The notes under the pieces: generated by a model
Told to the model about the DNA's origin: nothing
The model's database searches: none
The model's input: the letters and a program-made list of their open reading frames with translations, nothing else
Source of the DNA: Hydractinia symbiolongicarpus
Lineage: Eukaryota; Cnidaria; Hydrozoa; Anthoathecata; Hydractiniidae
Assembly (NCBI RefSeq): GCF_029227915.1
Contig: NC_079875.1
Coordinates: 1,674,001-1,738,000, forward strand
Direction: 5' to 3'
DNA: 64,000 nucleotides
Made by a program: the position numbers and the translations under genes
Part shown: positions 55,912 to 64,000 of the stretch, in pieces
Numbering within the stretch: position 1 is the first letter of the stretch
How the letters are laid out: every line of letters starts with the position of its first letter

Positions 55912-58900
55912 AATGAGTTTACTCCCTGGGTACTTTCTTTGTATACTTTTGACTATACGGGCCAAGCCGGGATTTACGGGAAATCGCGGGTTTTCGTTTG
56001 CCGGCGATTAAACTTCTTTTATTCAGCGTTTCATCAAAAATGAAAACATATTTAAAAACTACAAGTCTTATGCGATTTAGTGGTGAAAAAATAATTTAAA
56101 AAATCGTTCTGGAAATGAGTTTACTCACAGGGTACTTTCTTTGTATACATTCGACTATACGGGCCAAGCCCGGGATTTACGGAAAATCGCGGATTTTCGT
56201 TTGCCGGCGATTAAACTTCTTTTATTCAGCGTCCCATCAAATATGAAAATATTTTTGAAAACTACAAGTCTCATGCGTTTAGTGGTAAAAAAATAATATA
56301 AAAAATCGTTCGGAAAATGAGTTTACTCCCTGGGTACTTTCTTTGTATACTTTTGAATATACGGGTCAAGTCCGGGGTTTACGGGAAATGGCGGGTTTTC
56401 GTTTGCCGGCGATTAAACTTCTTTTATTCAGCGTCTCATCAAAAATGAAAACATTTTTGAAAACTACAAGTCTCATGCGTTTTAGTGGTGAAAAAATAAT
56501 TTAAAAAATCGTTCGGGAAATGAGTTTACTCCCTGGGTACTTTCTTTGTATACTTTTGACTTTACGGGCCGAGTCCGGGATTTACGGAAAATCGCGGATT
56601 TTCGTTTGCCGGCGATTAAACTTCTTTTATTCAGCGTCCCATCAAATATGAAAATATTTTTGAAAACTACAAGTCTCATGCGTTTAGTGGTAAAAAAATA
56701 ATATAAAAAATCGTTCGGGAAATGAGTTTACTCCCTGGGTACTTTCTTCGTATACTTTTGAATATACGGGTCAAGTCCGGGGTTTACGGGAAATGGCGGG
56801 TTTTCGTTTGCCGGCGATTAAACATCTTTTATTCAGCGTCTTATCAAAAATGAAAATATTTTTGAAAACTACAAGTCTCATACGTTTTAGTGGTGAAAAA
56901 ATAATTTAAAAATTCGTTCTGGAAATGAGTTTACTCACTGGGTACTTTCCTTGTATACTTTTAACTATACGGGCCGAGTCCGGGATTTACGGGAAATCGC
57001 GGGTTTTCGTTTGCGGGCGATTAAACTTCTTTTATTCAGCGTCTCATCAGAAATGAAAACATTTTTGAAAACTACAAGTCTTATGCGTTTTAGTGGTGAA
57101 ATAATAATTTAAAAAATCGTTTGGGAAATGAGTTTACTCCCTGGGTACTTTCTTTGTATACTTTTGACTATACGGGCCGAGTCCAGGATTTACGGGAAAT
57201 CGCAGGTTTTCGTTTGCCGGCGATTAAACTTCTTTTATTCAGCGTCTCATCAAAAATGAAAACATTTTTAAAAACTATAAGTCTCATGCGTTTTAGTGGT
57301 GAAAAAGTAATTTAAAAAATCGTTCGGGAAATGAGTTTACTCCCTGGGTACTTTCTTTGTATACTTTTGACTTTACGGGCCGAGTCCGGGATTTACGGAA
57401 AATCGCGGATTTTCGTTTGCCGGCGATTAAACTTCTTTTATTCAGCGTCCCATCAAATATGAAAATATTTTTGAAAACTACAAGTCTCATGCGTTTAGTG
57501 GTAAAAAAATAATATAAAAAATCGTTCGGGAAATGAGTTTACTCCCTGGGTACTTTCTTCGTATACTTTTGAATATACGGGTCAAGTCCGGGGTTTACGG
57601 GAAATGGCGGGTTTTCGTTTGCCGGCGATTAAACATCTTTTATTCAGCGTCTTATCAAAAATGAAAACATTTTTGAAAACTACAAGTCTCATGCGTTTTA
57701 GTGGTGAAAAAAAAATAAAAAATCGTTCGGGAAATGAGTTTACTCCCTGGGTACTTTCTTTGTATACATTCGACTATACGGGCCAAGCCCGGGATTTACG
57801 GGAAATCGTGGGTTATAGTTTTCCGGCGATTAAACCTCTTTCATTAAGCGTCTCATCAAAAATGAAAACATTTTTGAAAACTACAAGTCTCATGCGTTTT
57901 AGTGGTGAAAAAATAATTTAAAAAATCGTTCGGGAAATGAGTTTACTCCCTGGGTACTTTCTTTGTATACTTTTGACTTTACGGGCCGAGTCCGGGATTT
58001 ACGGAAAATTGCGGATTTTTATTTGCCGGCGATTAAACTTCTTTTATTCAGCGTCCCATCAAATATGAAAATATTTTTGAAAACTACAAGTCTCATGCGT
58101 TTAGTGGTAAAAAAATAATATAAAAAATCGTTCGGAAAATGAGTTTACTCCCTGGGTACTTTCTTTGTATACTTTTGAATATACGGGTCAAGTCCGGGGT
58201 TTACGGGAAATGGCGGGTTTTCGTTTGCCGGCGATTAAACTTCTTTTATTCAGCGTCTCATCAAAAATGAAAACATTTTTGAAAACTACAAGTCTCATGC
58301 GTTTTAGTGGTGAAAAAATAATTTAAAAAATCGTTCGGGAAATGAGTTTACTCCCTGGGTACTTTCTTTGTATACTTTTGACTTTACGGGCCGAGTCCGG
58401 GATTTACGGAAAATCGCGGATTTTCGTTTGCCGGCGATTAAACTTCTTTTATTCAGCGTCCCATCAAATATGAAAATATTTTTGAAAACTACAAGTCTCA
58501 TGCGTTTAGTGGTAAAAAAATAATATAAAAAATCGTTCGGGAAATGAGTTTACTCCCTGGGTACTTTCTTCGTATACTTTTGAATATACGGGTCAAGTCC
58601 GGGGTTTACGGGAAATGGCGGGTTTTCGTTTGCCGGCGATTAAACATCTTTTATTCAGCGTCTTATCAAAAATGAAAACATTTTTGAAAACTACAAGTCT
58701 CATGCGTTTTAGTGGTGAAAAAAAAAATAAAAAATCGTTCGGGAAATGAGTTTACTCCCTGGGTACTTTCTTTGTATACATTCGACTATACGGGCCAAGC
58801 CCGGGATTTACGGGAAATCGTGGGTTATAGTTTTCCGGCGATTAAACCTCTTTCATTAAGGGTCTCATCAAAAATGAAAACATTTTTGAAAACTACAAGT

Positions 58901-60365
58901 CTCATGCGTTTTAGTGGTGAAAAAATAATTTAAAAAATCGTTCGGGAAATGAGTTTACTCCCTGGGTACTTTCTTTGTATACTTTTGACTTTACGGGCCG
59001 AGTCCGGGATTTACGGAAAATTGCGGATTTTTATTTGCCGGCGATTAAACTTCTTTTATTCAGCGTCCCATCAAATATGAAAATATTTTTGAAAACTACA
59101 AGTCTCATGCGTTTAGTGGTAAAAAAATAATATAAAAAATCGTTCGGGAAATGAGTTTACTCCCTGGGTACTTTCTTTGTATACTTTTGAATATACGGGT
59201 CAAGTCCGGGGTTTACGGGAAATGGCGGGTTTTTGTTTGCCGGCGATTAAACTTCTTTTATTCAGCGTCTCATCAAAAATGAAAACATTTTTGAAAACTA
59301 CAAGTCTCATGCGTTTTAGTGGTGAAAAAATAACTTAAAAAATTGTTTGGGAAATGAGTTTACTCCCTGGGTACTTTCTTTGTATACTTTTGACTTTACG
59401 GGCCGAGTCCGGGATTTACGGAAAATCGCGGATTTTCGTTTGCCGGCGATTAAACTTCTTTTATTCAGCGTCCCATCAAATATGAAAATATTTTTGAAAA
59501 CTACAAGTCTCATGCGTTTAGTGGTAAAAAAATAATATAAAAAATCGTTCGGGAAATGAGTTTACTCCCTGGGTACTTTCTTCGTATACTTTTGAATATA
59601 CGGGTCAAGTCCGGGGTTTACGGGAAATGGCGGGTTTTCGTTTGCCGGCTATTAAACTTCTTTTATTCAGCGTCTTATCAAAAATGAAAACATTTTTAAA
59701 AACTACAAGTCTCATGCGTTTTAGTAGTGAAAATATAATTTAAAAATTCGTTTTGGAAATGAGTTTACTCACAGGGTACTTTCTTTGTATACATTCGACT
59801 ATACGGGCCAAGCCCGGGATTTACGGGAAATCGCGGGTTTTCGTTTGCTGGCGATTAAACCACTTTCATTAAGTGTCTCATCAAAAATGAAAACATTTCT
59901 GAAAACTACAAGTCTCATGCGTTTTATTGGTGAAAAAATAATTTAAAAAATCGTTCGGGAAATGAGTTTACTCACAGGGTACTTTCTTTGTATACCTTCG
60001 ACTATACGGGCCAAACCCGGGATTTACGGGAAATCGCGGGTTTTCGTTTGCCGGCGATTAAACTTCTTTCATTAACCGTCTCATCAAAAATGAAAAAATT
60101 TTTGAAAACTACAAGTCTCATGCGTTTTAGTGGTGAAAAAAAAATTAAAAAATCGTTCGGGAAATGAGTTTACTCCCTGGGTACTTTCTTTGTATACATT
60201 CGACTATACGGGCCAAGCCCGGGATTTACGGGAAATCGAGGGATTTCGTTTGCCGGCGATTAAACTTCTTTTATTCAGCGTTTCATCAAAAATGAAAACA
60301 TTTTTAAAAACTACAAGTCTTATGCGATTTAGTGGTGAAAAAATAATTTAAAAAATCGTTCTGGA

Positions 60366-60568
60366 AATGAGTTTACTCACAGGGTACTTTCTTTGTATAC
60401 ATTCGACTATACGGGCCAAGCCCGGGATTTACGGGAAATCGCGGGTTTTCGTTTGCCGGCGATTAAACTTCTTTTATTCAGCGTCTCATCAAAAATGAAA
60501 ACATTTTTAAAAACTATAAGTCTCATGCGTTTTAGTGGTGAAAAAGTAATTTAAAAAATCGTTCGGGA
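60366..60568 (+). repeat. Chimeric monomer at a two-monomer deletion
   Basis: The left half (TCACAGGG, ATTCGAC, GCCAAGCCCGGG, AAATCGCGGG) matches the monomer starting at 9109. The right half (GTTTGCCGG, CTTTTATTCAG, AAACTATAAG, AAAGTAATTTA) matches that starting at 9518. Two monomer lengths (406 bp) are missing relative to alpha-1. The crossover lies around the TTTTCGTTT word. Confidence 0.85.
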
Positions 60569-63500
60569 AATGAGTTTACTCCCTGGGTACTTTCTTTGTA
60601 TACTTTTGACTATACGGACTGAGTCCGGGATTTACGGGAAATCGCAGGTTTTCGTTTGCCGGCGATTAAACTGCTTTTATTCAGCGTCTCATCAAAAATG
60701 AAAACATTTTTGAAAACTACAAGTCTCATGCGTTATAGTGGTGAAAAAATAATTTAAAAAATCGTTCGGGAAATGAGTTTACTCCCTGGGTACTTTCTTT
60801 GTATACTTGTGACTATACGGGCCAAGCCGGGATTTACGGGAAATCGCGGGTTTTCGTTTGCCGGCGATTAAACTTCTTTTATTCAGCGTTTCATCAAAAA
60901 TGAAAACATTTTTAAAAACTACAAGTCTTATGCGATTTAGTGGTGAAAAAATAATTTAAAAAATCGTTCTGGAAATGAGTTTACTCACAGGGTACTTTCT
61001 TTGTATACATTCGACTATACGGGCCAAGCCCGGGATTTACGGGAAATCGCGGGTTTTCGTTTTCCGGCGATTAAACCTCTTTCATTAAGCGTCTCATCAA
61101 AAATGTAAACATTTTTGAAAACTACAAGTCTCATGCGTTTTAGTGGTGAAAAAAAAATTTAAAAATTCGTTCTGGAAATGAGTTTACTCACTGGGTACTT
61201 TCCTTGTATACTTTTAACTATACGGGCCGAGTCCGGGATTTACGGGAAATCGCGGGTTTTCGTTTGCCGGCGATTAAACTTCTTTTATTCCGCGTTTCAT
61301 CAAAAATGAAAACATTTTTAAAAACTACAAGTCTTATGCGATTTAGTGGTGAAAAAATAATTTAAAAAATCGTTCTGGAAATGAGTTTACTCACAGGGTA
61401 CTTTCTTTGTATACATTCGACTATACGGGCCAAGCCCGGGATTTACGGGAAATCGCGGGTTTTCGTTTTCCGGCGATTAAACCTCTTTCATTAAGCGTCT
61501 CATCGAAAATGTAAACATTTTTGAAAACTACAAGTCTCATGCGTTTTAGTGGTGAAAAAAAAATTTAAAAATTCGTTCTGGAAATGAGTTTACTCACTGG
61601 GTACTTTCCTTGTATACTTTTAACTATACGGGCCGAGTCCGGGATTTACGGGAAATCGCGGGTTTTCGTTTGCCGGCGATTAAACTTCTTTTATTCAGCG
61701 TTTCATCAAAAATGAAAACATTTTTAAAAACTACAAGTCTTATGCGATTTAGTGGTGAAAAAATAATTTAAAAAATCGTTCTGGAAATGAGTTTACTCAC
61801 AGGGTACTTTCTTTGTATACATTCGACTATACGGGCCAAGCCCGGGATTTACGGGAAATCGCGGGTTTTCGTTTTCCGGCGATTAAACCTCTTTCATTAA
61901 GCGTCTCATCAAAAATGTAAACATTTTTGAAAACTACAAGTCTCATGCGTTTTAGTGGTGAAAAAAAAATTTAAAAATTCGTTCTGGAAATGAGTTTACT
62001 CACTGGGTACTTTCCTTGTATACTTTTAACTATACGGGCCGAGTCCGGGATTTACGGGAAATCGCGGGTTTTCGTTTGCGGGCGATTAAACTTCTTTTAT
62101 TCAGCGTCTCATCAGAAATGAAAACATTTTTGAAAACTACAAGTCTTATGCGTTTTAGTGGTGAAATAATAATTTAAAAAATCGTTTGGGAAATGAGTTT
62201 ACTCCCTGGGTACTTTCTTTGTATACTTTTGACTATACGGGCCGAGTCCAGGATTTACGGGAAATCGCAGGTTTTCGTTTGCCGGCGATTAAACTTCTTT
62301 TATTCAGCGTCTCATCAAAAATGAAAACATTTTTAAAAACTATAAGTCTCATGCGTTTTAGTGGTGAAAAAGTAATTTAAAAAATCGTTCTGGAAATGAG
62401 TTTACTCACAGGGTACTTTCTTTGTATACATTCGACTATACGGGCCAAGCCCGGGATTTACGGGAAATCGCGGGTTTTCGTTTTCCGGCGATTAAACCTC
62501 TTTCATTAAGCGTCTCATCAAAAATGTAAACATTTTTGAAAACTACAAGTCTCATGCGTTTTAGTGGTGAAAAAAAAATTTAAAAATTCGTTCTGGAAAT
62601 GAGTTTACTCACTGGGTACTTTCCTTGTATACATTTAACTATACGGGCCGAGTCCGGGATTTACGGGAAATCGCGGGTTTTCGTTTGCGGGCGAATAAAC
62701 TTCTTTTATTCAGCGTCTCATCAGAAATGAAAACATTTTTGAAAACTACAAGTGTTATGCGTTTTAGTGGTGAAATAATAATTTAAAAAATCGTTTGGGA
62801 AATGAGTTTACTCCCTGGGTACTTTCTTTGTATACTTGTGACTATACGGGCCAAGCCGGGATTTACGGGAAATCGCGGGTTTTCGTTTGCCGGCGATTAA
62901 ACTTCTTTTATTCAGCGTTTCATCAAAAATGAAAACATTTTTAAAAACTACAAGTCTTATGCGATTTAGTGGTGAAAAAATAATTTAAAAAATCGTTCTG
63001 GAAATGAGTTTACTCCCTGGATACTTTCTTTGTATACTTTTGACTTTACGGGCCGAGTACGGGATTTACGGAAAATCGCGGATTTTCGTTTGCCGGCGAT
63101 TAAACTTCTTTTATTCAGCGTCCCATCAAATATGAAAATATTTTTGAAAACTACAAGTCTCATGCGTTTAGTGGTAAAAAAATAATATAAAAAATCGTTC
63201 GGGAAATGAGTTTACTCCCTGGGTACTTTCTTTGTATACTTTTGAATATACGGGTCAAGTCCGGGGTTTACGGGAAATGGCGGGTTTTCGTTTGCCGGCG
63301 ATTAAACTTCTTTTATTCAGCGTCTCATCAAAAATGAAAACATTTTTGAAAACTACAAGTCTCATGCGTTTTAGTGGTGAAAAAATAATTTAAAAAATCG
63401 TTCGGGAAATGAGTTTACTCCCTGGGTACTTTCTTTGTATACTTTTGACTATACGGGCCAAGCCGGGATTTACGGGAAATCGCGGGTTTTCGTTTGCCGG

Positions 63501-63812
63501 CGATTAAACTTCTTTTATTCAGCGTTTCATCAAAAATGAAAACTTTTTTAAAAACTACAAGTCTTATGCGATTTAGTGGTGAAAAAATAATTTAAAAAAT
63601 CGTTCTGGAAATGAGTTTACTCACAGGGTACTTTCTTTGTATACATTCGACTATACGGGCCAAGCCCGGGATTTACGGGAAATCGCGGGTTTTCGTTTTC
63701 CGGCGATTAAACCTCTTTCATTAAGCGTCTCATCAAAAATGTAAACATTTTTGAAAACTACAAGTCTCATGCGTTTTAGTGGTGAAAAAAAAATTTAAAA
63801 AATCGTTCGGGA

Positions 63813-64000
63813 AATGAGTTTACTCCCTGGATACTTTCTTTGTATACTTTTGACTTTACGGGCCGAGTACGGGATTTACGGAAAATCGCGGATTTTCGTT
63901 TGCCGGCGATTAAACTTCTTTTATTCAGCGTCTCATCAAAAATGAAAACATTTTTAAAAACTACAAGTCTCATGCGTTTTAGTGGTGAAAAAATAATTTA
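63813..64000 (+). repeat. Partial last monomer (188 bp)
   Basis: A CTGGATAC / GACTTTA / GAGTACGGG monomer that ends in the window at the linker ATAATTTA. It corresponds to the hybrid monomer at 16005 in alpha-1, since it has CGTCTCATC and AAAATGAAAAC in its right half. The array evidently continues beyond the window. Confidence 0.85.

Larger units (their letters stand above)
1..64000 (+). repeat. Tandem satellite array, ~203 bp monomer, ~316 copies
   Basis: The same unit recurs from the first to the last base with no interruption. Each unit can be phased on the word AATGAGTTTACTCCCTGGG. Successive starts are, for example, 1, 204, 407, 608, 811, 1013, 1215, 1418, 1621, 1823, 2026, 2229 and 2432. 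Unit length is 201-203 bp, varying mainly in an A-rich linker at the unit end. All copies are in the same orientation. Reading order in a unit: a CT-rich start, GTATAC, a GC-rich core full of CpG, the GATTAAAC word, an AT-rich half with A-tracts, then the linker. No flanking unique DNA is seen, so the real array is longer than the window. Length, homogeneity and higher-order structure are typical of eukaryotic centromeric or heterochromatic satellites; that location is an inference. I do not recognise a named satellite family. Confidence 0.98.
51861..64000 (+). repeat. Satellite sector alpha-2
   Basis: About 60 monomers with the same diagnostics as alpha-1. The order matches alpha-1: 51861-52265 matches about 19447-19851, then the 9-mer twice, then a stretch collinear with 2635 to about 16195. 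Sequence differences from alpha-1 are few, while length differences come in whole monomers. Confidence 0.88.
55912..64000 (+). repeat. Alpha-2 stretch collinear with alpha-1 (from ~2635 to ~16195)
   Basis: The offset to alpha-1 changes stepwise: 53277 (3205 to 56482), 52670 (4623 to 57293), 51254 (8062 to 59316), 50848 (9768 to 60616 by the shared CGGACTGAG), 47807 (14379 to 62186). Each step is a whole number of monomers: 607, 1416, 406 and 3041 bp. At the 406-bp step there is a chimeric monomer (60366-60568). The stretch ends inside the CTGGATAC / GAGTACGGG region. Confidence 0.88.

Noticed and set aside
1-64000. CRISPR array
   Set aside because: The repeat is ~203 bp and directly adjoins the next copy. 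There are no unique spacers, leader or cas genes.
1-64000. Subrepeats of a ribosomal DNA intergenic spacer
   Set aside because: Spacer subrepeats can be about 200 bp, but 64 kb without any rRNA gene and with sector-level HOR structure does not fit an rDNA unit.
1-64000. Naming the host species or a known satellite family
   Set aside because: The monomer is not one I recognise, and no gene or unique flank is available to place the organism. CpG content alone is not diagnostic.

Overview
The whole 64 kb window is one uninterrupted tandem satellite DNA array. A monomer of about 203 bp (mostly 201-203 bp, with a rare 189 bp form) repeats head to tail about 316 times, all in the same orientation. 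The first base falls at a monomer start by the phase used here (each monomer begins at the AATGAG word), and the last base falls inside a partial monomer (63813-64000), so neither array edge is present. I see no protein-coding gene, RNA gene, transposon or unique sequence. The short open frames on both strands are frames of the monomer itself.

The host is most likely a eukaryote, and the array is probably centromeric, pericentromeric or other heterochromatic DNA, because only such loci are known to carry tens of kilobases of nucleosome-length tandem repeats with higher-order structure. The species cannot be named from this sequence. A hand-made consensus monomer has about 38% GC and 13 CpG in 203 bp, which is about 1.8 times the expected number. 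Most CpGs lie in a GC-rich core of about 54 bp. The rest of the monomer is AT-rich with A-tracts.

Layout. (1) 1-22283, sector alpha-1: complex higher-order repeats (HORs), including a 9-mer (608-2431, again 19852-21675), a 7-mer (2432-3849), repeating 5-mers (5063-7490), a nearly exact 15-mer tandem duplication (7491-10531 / 10532-13572), a dimer run, and an 8-mer duplication (16613-18232 / 18233-19851). (2) 22284-51657, sector beta: a diverged but related HOR family. It has a 7-mer of 1420 bp (28965-35442, with a 4-monomer insertion), 5-mers (35835-37862), a nested 14/15-mer (38269-44151) built from a 5-mer, then reduced 4-mers. (3) 51658-51860: a single chimeric monomer at the beta-to-alpha switch. 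(4) 51861-64000, sector alpha-2: the 9-mer twice in tandem (52266-55911). The stretch 53481-64000 is a copy of 1 to about 16195 that differs almost entirely by whole-monomer insertions and deletions.

There are no genes working together here. What the sequence records is the history of the array: repeated unequal exchange or amplification in monomer register at every scale from 2 monomers (406 bp) to more than 10 kb. Alpha and beta keep the same order of monomer subtypes at two separate junctions, so they probably descend from one ancestral HOR.
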